From Gymnogyps californianus (taxonomy: Eukaryota; Chordata; Aves; Accipitriformes; Cathartidae): 64,000 nt of DNA. How positions within the stretch are numbered: position 1 is the stretch's first letter; each line of letters begins with the position of its first letter. A program made the position numbers and the translations under genes. The notes below the pieces were generated by a model. That model ran no database searches and was not told the origin of the DNA. It saw only the letters and a program-made list of their open reading frames with translations. Positions 1 to 10,887 of this stretch are shown in pieces. The DNA lies in NCBI RefSeq assembly GCF_018139145.2, contig NC_059471.1, positions 96,784,914 to 96,848,913 of the forward strand, in the 5' to 3' direction.

Positions 1-340
1 TCAAAGTCATGAGACATGTTACCTAAACAGATGATCACAATGTCCTTTCGCTATGATTATTTGTACCATTGAGGCTTCATGGGGCAAGACTACCCTATCG
101 TGGGCACAATGTCAGAAGCAAAAGCTGGTCTGTGCCTGAAGGGTTTTTCGGTGTAAGACTGAGATAAGAAGCAACAGAGGGATACAGGAAAATAGGGCAA
201 ACAGAACTACACAACAATACCAGGCCATAATTCTGAATCTGTAAATGCATTTAAGACAGCGTGATCCTCTGAAGGCTCAGGAAGTTTCAAATATTCTGTG
301 AATACAATATATCAATACCAACTTCCTAATGTTTTCTTTT

Positions 341-358
341 GGGGGGGGGGGGGGGGGG
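341..358 (+). repeat. Poly-G homopolymer (18 G)
   Basis: An uninterrupted run of 18 G follows a T-rich stretch. A run this long can fold into a G-quadruplex and is prone to slippage, so the exact length in the assembly may be unreliable. Confidence 0.95.
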
Positions 359-1717
359 TAGAGTTGAGACAATGTAAAACTATTAAATAGTCACTTCCCA
401 ATTAATACGTACAGGAAAGTAAATCTGGTAAATCGTATGAAGGCTTTCTTTCAGTTTAGACTGGCTATATCAACCACACATTTCAGACATCAGCAGAAGA
501 AAAAGAACTGCTGTTTTCCTTTGAACCAATGCAGCCTGGCACCAGAATTGTGTTAGGTTTCACAGTCTAGGTAGGGCCAGGTCTGGACAACACTTGCAAC
601 AAACATCCATGGCCTTCAGAAAATAGTGTACATAAATGTCAGTGGTGGCATTGCACTTGCTAGAGCAGGGAGAGGCCCCTGCAAGATATAATACTGAAGA
701 CCTGTCTATTTGGTCTTCTTAAGGAATCCATATCATTCTTCATCTCTTTCCAAGAAGACTTTAGCCATGGTGGAGGATTGCTAATGACTACCATACCTGC
801 ATTTCTTATGCCCTGTCAGGTTAATTATAAAAATCCCACAAATACAATGTTCATATGAATCTGGAAAATACAGTTTATGTCTATCCTAAAGAAGATGAAA
901 GTAAATTAGATGTTAGCTTATGTTCTCAGATGTAAATTATGTAGCAGAATTTCAATTTAACTACCAAAATATTAGATATAACTGAATTTAAAAAAAAGTA
1001 AAAGTTTAAATGAAACATATCCTCCAGTATTATTTTTTATTTATAAATCATTATGCAACTATGAATCCCTGAAACTAGTTTTAATTGATAAATATTGCAT
1101 AAGAGCTGTATTAAATCTCTTTTTTAGAGATGATCTGTATTTTTAAATGGACTATAACTCTATAATGCAGGCTTATTTATAATAAATATTTAAGCGGACA
1201 TGTATCTTCAGGAATTAAATATCATTAATGGTAATGGAAAGGACATAGCTTGTGAAATGTATTTGGAAATCTCTTTTCCATGTGGTAAAAACATCAGACA
1301 GAGGAAAGATGGCAACAATACCCAGCCTAGAACATTGCAGCCTGAATTCCCAGCATTTTAGGAGGAAGGTTAATAGCATTATTGTCTTTAGTTAGTTTTT
1401 TAGAGACCAGCAGGAGTGGCATTGCACCTGTTACCTTGCAACTGGGGCAAATCCAGGAATTACGCAGAGTTTCCCCAGACCTAGCATCCAGCTCCCCACC
1501 TGTTAAAAGATAACTGGAAGTGTTTGTTGCTGCACCTCTGAGTCTGGCACGTGCATCTCCAACACATGAGAGCCTGGATTTCCCCAGCTCTGGGCGCAGT
1601 CTGAGCTTTACCTGTTTGACAGTGTGGATGTGTTCAGGGAGAGGTTAACTTGTTAAAAGACACATCCATAGATTGTGTTCCAGGCTCGGAAAGCATTTGG
1701 GGATCGTTTAATTCATC

Positions 1718-1722
1718 TCTTT
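1718..1722. repeat. Left target-site duplication (TCTTT)
   Basis: The five bases TCTTT directly precede the TG that opens the LTR, and the same five bases directly follow its closing CA at 2880-2884. A 5-bp duplication is usual for ERVL-type (class III) elements; class II elements usually make 6 bp. Confidence 0.85.
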
Positions 1723-1902
1723 TGTATTGGGTTTGCGTGGCAAGGTTTTGGTAGTGGGGGGGCTAGAGGGGTGGCTTCTGTGAGAAGCTGCTAGAAGCTT
1801 CCCCTATGTCCGATAAAGGTAATGCCAGCGGATTCCAAGATGGACCTGCCGCTGGCCAAGGCCAAGCCCATCAGCAACAGTGGTAGAGCCTCTGGGATAA
1901 CA

Positions 1903-1910
1903 TATTTAAG
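1903..1910 (+). promoter_or_regulatory. TATA-like box of the LTR
   Basis: TATTTAAG lies about 180 bp into the LTR, upstream of the tandem repeat block and the poly(A) signal, in the usual order for LTR promoters. Assigned from motif and position only; activity is unknown. Confidence 0.45.
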
Positions 1911-2109
1911 AAAGGGAAAAGAAGTTACAGGGGAGTAGCAGTTGCAGCAAGAGAGAGGAGTGAGACTATGTGAGAGGAACAACTCTGCAGACACCAAGGT
2001 CAGTGAAGGAGGGGGAGGAGGTGCTCCAGGCGCCGGAGCAGAGAGATTCCCCTGCAGCCCGTGGTGAAGACCATGGTGAGGCAGGCTGTCCCCCTGCAGC
2101 CCATGGAGG

Positions 2110-2464
2110 TCCACGGTGGAGCAGATATCCACCTGCAGCCCGTGGAGGAGCCCACACCGGAGCAGGTGGATGCCCGAAGGAGGCTGTGACTCCGTGGGAA
2201 GCCTGCGCTGGAGGAGGCTCCTGGCAGGACCTGCGGACCCATGGACCCAGGGAGAGAGGAGCCCACGCTGGAGCAGGTTTGCTGGCAGGACTTGTGACTC
2301 CGAGGGGGACCCATGCTGGAGCAGTCTGCTTCTGAAGGACTGCACCCCGTGGAAGGGACCCACGCTGGAGCAGTTTGTGAAGAACTGCAGCCCATGGGAA
2401 GGACTCACGTTGGAGGAGTTCATGGAGAACTGTCTCCTGTGGGAGGGACCCCACGCTGGAGGAG
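2110..2464 (+). repeat. Degenerate tandem repeat inside the LTR
   Basis: Eight copies of a core resembling CCCACGCTGGAGCAG begin near 2110, 2151, 2202, 2262, 2310, 2359, 2404 and 2450, that is every 41-60 bp. Segments resembling GCAGCCCATGG and GGGACC lie between many of the cores. The array is GC-rich and nearly free of stop codons in several frames. This explains the 248-codon minus-strand frame (1791-2537) and the plus-strand frames of 121 and 125 codons. No transposase, Gag or other protein motif is visible in any frame. Confidence 0.8.
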
Positions 2465-2687
2465 GGGAAGAGTGTGAGGAGTCCTCCCCCTGAGGAGGAA
2501 GGAGTGGCAGAAACAACGTGTGATGAACTGACCGCAACCCCCATTCCCCATCCCCCTGTGCTGCTCAGGGGTTGAGGAAGTAGAGAATTTGGGAGTAAAG
2601 TTAAGCCTGGGAAGAAGGGAGGGGTGGGGGGAAGGTGATTTTAAGATTTGGTTTTATTTCTCATTATCCTGCTCTGATTTGGCTAGT

Positions 2688-2693
2688 AATAAA
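2688..2693 (+). promoter_or_regulatory. Poly(A) signal of the LTR
   Basis: AATAAA sits about 190 bp before the LTR end, in an AT-rich segment followed by a GT-containing stretch. This is the expected position for the signal that would end proviral transcripts. Confidence 0.6.
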
Positions 2694-2879
2694 TTAAATT
2701 AATTTTTCCCCAAGTCAAGTCTGTTTTGCCCGTGACGGTAATTGGTGAGTGATCTCCCTGTCCTTATCTCGACCCACGAGCCTTTCGTTTTATTTTGTCT
2801 CCCCTGTCCAGTTGAGGAGGGGGAGTGATAGAGCGGCTTTGGTGGGCACCTGGCATCCAGCCAGGGTCAACCCACCACA

Positions 2880-2884
2880 TCTTT
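2880..2884. repeat. Right target-site duplication (TCTTT)
   Basis: TCTTT follows the closing CA of the LTR and matches the five bases before the opening TG exactly. Confidence 0.85.
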
Positions 2885-3519
2885 ATTTCCTGTTGCAGAT
2901 CTGACTGTGTTTCTAAGTGCTGTTGGAGCCCTATGCCCTTTTGTATCTCTCTGAGTACAAATTCTCTTCATAATAAAAAAGACAATTAACAAATTGCAAA
3001 AGAAATATTCCATCATGGGAATTATAATTCTACATGTACATTATAGAAAAAAGGAACAGAAATCTGATCTTGACTGTGGTCACTTAAGTTAATAACACCA
3101 TTTCCATACATAGCATAATTACTCGCTTCATATAGTTGCTGGATTGGTGCCTACAACCAAAGGAAAGATTTAAATTGGAAGGAGTGGTGGGAAGAAAGAA
3201 CAATAGAGAGAAAAAGAAACACTGTGTATTCTTCCCTCAAACATTTGTTGCTTTCCCTCATTTCTTCTTCCCTTTTTCTTTCCCTCCTTCCATACTTAGG
3301 TTTTCCTCCCTATAGTCACCAATCTAATCCACTATTTTAGTAACTCCTATCTTTAAAGTATGGAATTTTCTTTCTACTTACACCCACCAACTGCAACAAG
3401 AGGAAAAAAAAAGGTTTCTTTTGCCTCAAAGGGCAGCATTGCTGTGAAAAAATGACTATGTAAAAGTAAAATCCTCTCACTGAACAAAACTGCGGCTTTT
3501 TGCATGAAGGGACATTTGA

Positions 3520-3535
3520 TTTTTTTTTTTTTTTT
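3520..3535 (+). repeat. Poly-T run (16 T)
   Basis: A homopolymer of 16 T. Nothing about its surroundings marks it as the tail of an antisense retrocopy. Confidence 0.9.
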
Positions 3536-3599
3536 GGAAAGCGGCATACTGCTTCACTTGGTATTTGCAGGGGAGAGCTAGCATGGCTGAAGGAGTGAG

Positions 3600-3930
3600 C
3601 TCAGACCTCTGCTCCGTCTTGTGACTCATTAACAGGGCCACCCGCCCGGCCTCACGGGGTGACGTTCGCTGCCGACCCAATGAAGGGTATTGATGGTGCC
3701 GCCATCACATGGGGTAGCTGAGGGCGTAGCATGACCCAGAGAAGATGCTGGAGTGGGCATGGCTCCTGCTGACGGAGGGTGAGGAGGGACCCAGGGTAGG
3801 GGGGGACTAAGCAACCTCCAAGTCACATTGCGTGACATGAGACGGCTTGATCTCAGAGGCATGTGATCCCTTTCCTCTAAGGGGAGAGGGAGGTAAGCCA
3901 TGGACCCTGACACCGGTCTTCAAGCCCTGC
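3600..3930. other. GC-rich, CpG-rich patch
   Basis: About 330 bp markedly richer in GC than its neighbours, with eight CpG dinucleotides counted by eye in 3635-3735 and more after that. A 94-codon minus-strand frame spans it, but the peptide is proline- and serine-rich low-complexity sequence that matches no family I know. It could be a small unmethylated regulatory patch or a fragment of an unrecognised repeat. Confidence 0.35.
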
Positions 3931-4615
3931 TCTGATTAAATCTGCGTTTACTGCTTGTGATGACGGACAGGATGCAAAAATCTCAGCTTCCCTTGGAGAC
4001 TATGATAAAACCAAAAGGTCTGTCAGCCAGTCACGCTGCATTTTAACTGGTAAACCGAAGCTCTTTATATAGAAATCATTAAAGCCATAAACATGAAACT
4101 CCGCAGTACTGTTTTTACAGTCACCTTTCAGAGGGAGCAGCAATCTAAAGTTAAAGCTTTTTGTAAGGTGGCATTTTATGACTCCTGGACTTCAATCTGT
4201 TTAGTTTATCCCCGGAAAGGTAAAAAGTGATCTGAACATGGTCTGTAAATACCCCTGGTAGCAGAGGGCTTTTTAAACTAATGGAAAAGGGTAGAGCAAG
4301 ATCCAACATCTGGCAACTATGCTAACTACATTCAGGAGCAAAGGCACGCATTCCTAACAGTCAGGATCTCCAACCAATCACTTGCTCAAGGGCACGCTGG
4401 ATTCCTTCTCAGGTGAAGCCTTGAAATTGAACCTGCGTACCCTACTAACAGTTAGAGGCTCAATGAAGAAACTAGTTGATAAAAATCTATGGCTTTTGTC
4501 AGGTGAGATGATCAGAAATAGTCCTTTCTGGCATTAAAACTATGCCTAGCATTCAATTCCAGTGGCATAAAGGGAGGAGTATTTAATTTGGAATTCTTCA
4601 ATGAAGTGTCTTTTA

Positions 4616-4634
4616 CTCTCTCTCTCTCTCTCTC
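4616..4634 (+). repeat. (CT)n microsatellite
   Basis: A perfect CT dinucleotide run of about nine units (GA on the other strand). Confidence 0.95.
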
Positions 4635-6711
4635 AAAACATGCCTGTTCAGGAAGAAACGTGATATGGCCACAGTGTTCGTACAAAGGTTTACCATCCAC
4701 TAGCTGCAAATTCCTATTCTGTTCTCCAGAACAGTTAGTAGCTCTTGAGGCTCCACACTTTTACCAGAATATTCAAGTCAGAGCAAAAAAAAATTAGAAA
4801 GACTAATTAATCAAGATTTGTGAAAACATCTGATGTTGGGTAAAAATAGCTCAGGTCAATAGTGAAGTGTTCATTTTACCTGTCCTCTCACAAGTAAACT
4901 CGCTGACTTTTGAGGTCATGTGCAAATACCTGTGGTCTGAACCTCAGACTCTCATAAACGAGTTCCACAATTCATGTGGAAATGTCATTCCTGAGATATT
5001 TCAGACTCCTGGGAGCACTCTGAAAAGTCCTGGAATTAAAACTGTTTTCATAGCCTGCCATTAGAAATAACCACATTTTCTTAATGTCAGAGATGCAGTG
5101 CTGAATATGGCTTAATTTTTCTCCAGGTTGCTATGACTGCTTGCACCTCTGTAACCAAGAACACACTACCTTTTTCAATATTTTAGCTTTGTGTACTGCA
5201 TTCTTTATACAATAGCCTCCCGTGCTCTATAAGAGTCCAATACTATCAGGATCTCACATATGAGTTATATAGGTGTTGAGGTAAATGGCTTACACTAGAA
5301 TTAATAATCTATAAAGATAACTAAGCTTTATTATATAGATTACTGCAACCAACTGATATTCCTACATCATTATGACAGATTAATTCAGAAAACAGATGAA
5401 ATAAAGTTTTAGTCAGGATAACAAGAAGCTCCTGTAAGTGTGACCAGAAATTATCTCACAGCACAGAGACCTGTGAGTTGACAACCTGAAAAGCATGGCA
5501 TGTAAACAAAATCTGCCTTGTCCTGCTCTTCTCCATCAGCCTTTTGCCATTTTAGGATTTGACCTCTTTGGAAATGGATAAAAATTGCAGTGACACTGCT
5601 ACGGACAGGAGAATGTCGGGCAAGTGCCTGCAGTCTAGTCACACTACAGGCTGTAATCCTCCACATCGCAAGGAATTACACAGCAGCCATTTTCACTTTT
5701 GCAAGCTGCTCTTCCTGCAGATGTACCTGGTGCTGGGGAGGACAGACATCCATATGCACAAAAAGGCTTCCCTTGGCTTTCTTCCAAAGAGCGTTCATTC
5801 AGTGAGCAGCCCATATACCTGGGTACAATGTTTCAGGCAGCCCAAGCCCATACCTTATTCCCCTTTGGACTGCAAATTATGAAAACCACAGTCAGCATTC
5901 CTAGCAGCAGCTCAGCACTAAGCCTCACATTCACCGTCCTGCAGGACGGAGTGCTAATTATTCATATGGAATAATAGCTTTCATATGAAGTAATACATTG
6001 ACTCTCCTCCAAAATCTAGCTTGGAATTTAAAAGATTATGAACAGTGCCAAGAAAACTACTCCAGGGCAAAACAAACCTGAATCTTCAAGTTTAGACAAG
6101 AGCCTTACTATAAACAAACAAAAGTGTGATATTGTTTAAATTAGTCTTTGAAATTGTCAGTGGGAGATCCATTTTTTTTTCACGAAACCCTCCAAACAGG
6201 AGGGGAACTTTTACCTTCATATTGCAGAGTTAACTTCCAAATATTACCCAGGGAGCATTTCATAAAACATGTTGTGATATATAATTTCTGTTGCACAGGT
6301 ATTGAAACAATCACTGCAAGCTCTTTTCTGTAATTACCGCTTAAGGATGTCCTTGAGACCAAAGAGACTTGGCTACAGGGAACTCAGAATTTCTTTCTGT
6401 CTTTCACTGGGTTGCCTTTGAACAAACCATTCCTTTGGCCACCAAAGCCAAGCTCCCACTTTGTGAGGACAAATAATTTTAACATAGAGTATATTCTTCC
6501 CTCATGCTCTCTGTCTTCATAGCAGGGATTTAAGGAACAGTTTGTTCATATCAAAAGCTCATGAAAACTCTCTTTGCACAAGTATGCCATGCAGGAAACT
6601 CCTGATGCTCACAGCTGAGGTTCTCAAGCACATGGTACCAGAGCCGCCCAAACAAACTGCAGTATATATACATTTATATTTATATAAGACACAGAGGTTG
6701 CTGAATTTCCT

Positions 6712-7440
6712 GGTTGTGTGTAGCTAAAAATCAGACTGAGAAAGGAAGGAACAAAATAACTTCTCCCATAGGACTGCCCCAGTCCTGGCCTTGCCACGTC
6801 ATTTTAGCGGTGCCATGAGTCCACTGCTGCACCCAGTAAGGCAGATGCTCCGCTGAGGCTGCTCGAATCCTCTGCTCTAGAAGGGGCTTGTGAGGGAGCA
6901 ACGGGTTTGATGGAAATTACCAACGCATTTTATACTGGCTGCTGCATTGGATTTTTGACCTGTTTTACTGGGGAGCTTCAACAGACGTACTTTCCTATGG
7001 AAAAAAAATCAAAATAGGACCTTTCAACATGATTTCACTCTGGAAGAATAACCAAAATGACACATCTGGATAGGATAACTTCTTTCTTGACCATAACCAT
7101 AAAATACATTTTCAGAAAGTATTCCTTCAGAAAAACACTGTTATTTTTGTTATTTCATTTTACTTTTTGCCATATTTTTAATCTTGGCTGCTTATGAATG
7201 TTTTGCAGATGAAATTAAATTTTAAAAATAAGAATTGAAATTAAAAAAAATGGAGCAAAGACCATTTTTCAAAAACACCATTTTGTAGGAAAGTGTGGAA
7301 TGAAAAATTTGCAATTTCTGAATTTTCTGTGGAATTGCAATTCCAAGTTTGGACAAGCATACCTGCTTCATCTGGGAAGGATAGACTGATGCTATCAGGG
7401 ATCCCTGGTAAACTGAGTTGACTTTGAACTGATGACATAG
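6712..7440 (+). repeat. Direct duplication, copy 1 (729 bp)
   Basis: This block reappears at 10888-11616 at a constant offset of 4176 bp, so there is no net indel. Reading the copies side by side I found a single difference, T at 7349 against C at 11525. Identity starts at GGTTGTGTGTAGC and ends at GATGACATAG, with abrupt loss of similarity on both sides. I recognise no transposon ends, poly(A) tail or gene in it. Short frames on the minus strand occur in both copies but look like chance reading. Confidence 0.95.
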
Positions 7441-8780
7441 CGCCATTTCCTCTAAATGCATGTATCAAGTGACATCGTAACTGGTTTCCAGTTCAGACCT
7501 TCCCGTGATCTTCCGTTTTACACTCATGAAGTTGTGAGAAGAAGTTCAGAGATATTTGCACAATCACAATGATTTGCAATCACTACTGAGTTCCTCTGAA
7601 AATACAAACTTTCCCATGATACTCCTGCGTCTCACTGACTCAGACTGCCAGAGCTATGGGCATCTGCAAATAACAAGCAAGTGCAATGATGCTGCAGTCT
7701 ACAAAATATCACCTCCTTGTCACAGAAGGATTCTCCAAGGTGCCACCATCTCCAGCTTCAGCTGGTTTTCTGATGAAGTTGCAGCCATTCGTAAGTTCTA
7801 AGATGCTGAACTTGACAATTATGATTCATAGTTTGGCTACGATATTTGGTTGCTTTAAGATAACGTGTGCTTTAACTATTTTACCTTGTCCTGAGATTAC
7901 TCAGACATTTCTCCTGTATAAACAGTAACTTCAATAAGATTTTTTTTGCCTCATCTCTTAGAAGAAGCAAAGACAATATTCTCAAGCCTCACTGGTTTCA
8001 AATTAAGATCAAGACATGCAAATCACAAAATAACTGTCTCAATCCTGCAAAGATTTATATATTTCATTGTATGCATGGAGGCTGCCCCACCGACATCAAC
8101 AAGACTACTCATGTGTCAAGCATGTGTGCATGTTTTTGTAGGATAGAGAGGCACAAGTAATTTGATGTCCAAAGATGTTCAATGCATGTAACTCACTGAC
8201 TCCAACACCTCTGCCTCTTAGTGTCTCTAGCCATCAGGTTACTTGTGTAGGTGCCAGTCTGAAAATTTGAAAGTCTTGACCCAAAAAGTTAAGCTAATTT
8301 TAAGGTAAAGCTGGGATTTTGCATGAAAGCTGCACCCAACATACTGCTACACTGACCTGGAAAGGCAGCATTCTGCACTGTGGAAGCTAATATGCCCCCT
8401 CGCTCTACCTCTCTCTGTTCAGTATAAATTAGAAATTAGTGATGGGGAATTATCTCCCACCTCATCATAATCTCACTGCCTGCTGCTGTGAGTGAACTCA
8501 GAGTTCAGTAACAACAACTGACTGCTGGCTTTTCCAAAGAAGAAAAGTAGGCATTCTCTAAATTATTCCCTTCAGTCAGATGCACTATATCATTGGAGAT
8601 GTAGTAGCTTGACATGAAGCATTTATTACTATACATCTACATTTACCACTGATTTGATGTAGTCAAAGAGACAATGATTTTCTTTCCTTGTCTCCCTTGG
8701 TTAAAACCACTGGGAAAGCGAGTCATTTCTACTTATATATATCATGATTCACCTTGAATGTGAATATGATCACATATCTC

Positions 8781-8824
8781 TGTGTGTGTGTGTGTGTGCG
8801 CGCGCACGCGCGTGCGCACATGTG
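8781..8824 (+). repeat. Alternating TG/CG/CA tract with Z-DNA potential
   Basis: Forty-four bases of uninterrupted pyrimidine-purine alternation: a TG run to 8798, then a mixture of CG, CA and TG steps to 8824. Alternating CG and TG tracts are the classical sequences that adopt left-handed Z-DNA. The CG-rich half is unusual in a genome that generally loses CpG. Confidence 0.9.
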
Positions 8825-10516
8825 GGTATAAACTACATAACCATCAGTACAAGGATCTTTTGATTCAGGCCCTCAGATGACATAAAACGTGAGTACTTGA
8901 CTGGACACAGTGAAACTGCAGCCTTGCAGAAAAGGTGCGGAAAGTTTTTCTGTTTCTAAAAATTTAATAGTAATAATAATTACCAAAAGGTCTCCCTCAA
9001 CAATGGGACAAAGCTTTCCAAATAAAGGGCAGTTTACATACAGAAGCACATAGGTCAGCTGGTGCCTGTTCTTATAAGGTGCATTACCAGGGAAGAGACG
9101 AGGCCTGATTCCAGCTGCAGGATACAGAAGAATGTCAGAAGATGACCCAAACCCATCAGATTTCCCTGGCATTCAGAGAATGTGGCTAATTCTGATGTCA
9201 GATGCCATACCAGGAGAAATATGTCATTAGTGTAGCTCAGAAAAATATAAAAGGAAAAATAGGATGCTACAATCTGATGCTTGGAATGGAGCACTTCCAC
9301 ATTACATTATTCTTTTGAAAGAATATTAACAAATGATTTGGTTGACTGGTTTTCTTTAACCATGAGTTTTTCTAAGGGAAAAAATCTTTCTGTCCATGCT
9401 TACTCAAAAAGCATAAAAGTAAAAACTTCTCATCTCAGGGAAGCAGGACCAACATGTATGTATGAAATCCCGAACTTGTCTGGCTTTCCTAGACACTCTG
9501 TTTGAAGTGAATACCAGTTTATCAGTTTCATTGCATGTTTTAAAAAGTAGCATGAAGCAATCCTATATCATCTCAACTTATTTGTAAAGTAGCTGATGGG
9601 AACGTCTTTTAGACTGAACATATCATTCCCAGATGTCCATGTCCAAGATTCCTCTACTTCTCAGTGATTGCAAGTGCAATTTTTTGCTTTATGGATGTCC
9701 AACCGTTTTCAATTTTCCACAACTATTCATGTGTATAGGTCACTCTAGAGCATATATGAACTTTCTTTACTTATTGACCTTTTTCTGAACCCTAGAAATA
9801 CTTTCTGGACCATGAAGCGTTCATAGACAAAGAGCTGAAAACCATAACACTAGAGGAAAGAGTCATAGCTGAGGAAATCTTCAATAAAAAAAGTGATAAA
9901 GCCAGAGAGATTTTTTCAGGAATGAAAGTGGAGATTTTCCATATTCAAGTTTTGTGGTTTAAGAAAATTGCCTCCTTTATTATTATTTACATTAGATTAG
10001 CACCTACATTCAAAATTACACTGGCAGAGTCAAAGAGATGATTAATTTTTCTCCTTAATTAATACAGGAGTAAATATAACCACTGTCCCGAGCATTTCAT
10101 CAGCTGAAAACTGGACTTACCTCACCCTTATCTTATCCATTCTCACCACCAGAATCCAATTCATTAAGAAAATCCTCCCTCGGGAGAGCAACACAGAAAA
10201 ACACAAAGTGACTTTTCACAGACAAGAAAAGAATCAGCATCTCTTGTACTCCTCACTTGGCTTTGGAAGGCAGAAACCGATCACTTGTAGATAACTTTTG
10301 GCTTCTCCCAATGATGGTGGAAATGGGAAGGGAAACAGTAAGTTACATTTCAGCCCTCTGGCCTTGCTTGGTGAGACTCGTCAGGAACATATCTAAAACC
10401 TACAACTATGTATTTTTAAATACCCACTGTCTCGTCACAGAGCATTTGCGGGGGGAAGCAGTCTGTAACAGACAGTTACCATGTTGTATTTGCACTGTTA
10501 AAGAAACAGTGTTGTA

Positions 10517-10578
10517 TCCTCCTTCCTTCCTTCTCTCCTTCGTTCTTTCCTTCCTTCCTTCCTTCTCTCTCACTTCCT
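10517..10578 (+). repeat. CCTT/CTTC polypyrimidine microsatellite
   Basis: About 60 bases made almost wholly of C and T, in imperfect CCTT units interrupted by one G (10542) and one A near the right end. It lies about 310 bp before duplicated copy 2. Such tracts can form triplex DNA and are unstable. Confidence 0.9.
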
Positions 10579-10887
10579 TGTTTGTTATAGTCCTTTTTGC
10601 AAGATCACAACCAGTGGCTGTGGAAAATGACCACTAGATCACTAGCAAATTATTAGGACATCCTAAATGGAATACTCCAAGTAACCAGTCCTTCCCCTTC
10701 CCCTCATCCTAAATAATTTGGACACAAACAAAGCCAGAAGGACATTCAAAACACATTAACCAAAATTGTCTCCACAATTATTATTTTTCAAACTTCCCCA
10801 TAGATAGGCATTTTTATATGTTGCCTTTAAAACACAGCAGTGCTTGTAGAAGGGGCTCTGTTAATAGCCTAGGACATCTATACCAAA

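Larger units (their letters stand above)
1..1722. other. Non-coding stretch upstream of the LTR
   Basis: AT-rich, apparently single-copy DNA. I see no open frame of note, RNA gene or recognisable repeat apart from the G run at 341-358. Around 1430-1620 the sequence is more GC-rich but matches nothing I know. It ends at the 5-bp target duplication of the LTR insertion. Confidence 0.6.
1723..2879 (+). mobile_element. Solo LTR of an avian endogenous retrovirus (probably ERVL-like)
   Basis: This 1157-bp unit opens with TG and ends with CA, with CACCACA as its last bases. Perfect 5-bp direct repeats (TCTTT) flank it. Read on the plus strand it has the order expected of an LTR: a TATA-like box at 1903-1910, a repeat-rich GC-rich middle (about 2110-2464), and an AATAAA signal at 2688-2693. 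The wording matches a common LTR that I recognise from bird genomes, though I do not assert a family name. No gag, pol or env segment, primer-binding site or second LTR is nearby, so it is a solo LTR left by recombination between the two LTRs of a former provirus. The 5-bp duplication points to ERVL; class I cannot be excluded. Intact ends and a perfect target duplication suggest a fairly young insertion. The long open frames inside it on both strands are by-products of its repeats, not genes. Confidence 0.88.
2885..6711. other. Non-coding stretch between LTR and first duplicated segment
   Basis: Mostly AT-rich single-copy DNA without a supportable gene. It holds a 16-base T run at 3520-3535, a GC/CpG-rich patch at about 3600-3930 and a (CT)n microsatellite at 4616-4634. 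Short open frames occur on both strands and carry no recognisable motif. Confidence 0.6.
7441..10887. other. Spacer between the two duplicated segments
   Basis: 3447 bp of AT-rich non-coding DNA. It contains the alternating purine-pyrimidine tract at 8781-8824 and the pyrimidine microsatellite at 10517-10578. I see no gene or transposon in it. Confidence 0.6.

Noticed and set aside
1791..2537. 248-codon minus-strand open frame, longest in the window
   Set aside because: It lies entirely inside the LTR, antisense to its promoter order, and its Ser/Leu/Pro-rich repetitive peptide mirrors the tandem DNA repeat. No protein family is recognisable.
6860..6885. B-box-like CTCGAATCC in the duplicated segment
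   Set aside because: No A box at the proper distance and no tRNA or SINE head around it.
7222..7468. Minus-strand frames repeated almost identically at 11417-11644, considered as a duplicated gene
   Set aside because: The similarity is explained by the 729-bp DNA duplication, which extends far beyond the frame. The frame has no domain and starts at different flanking positions in each copy.
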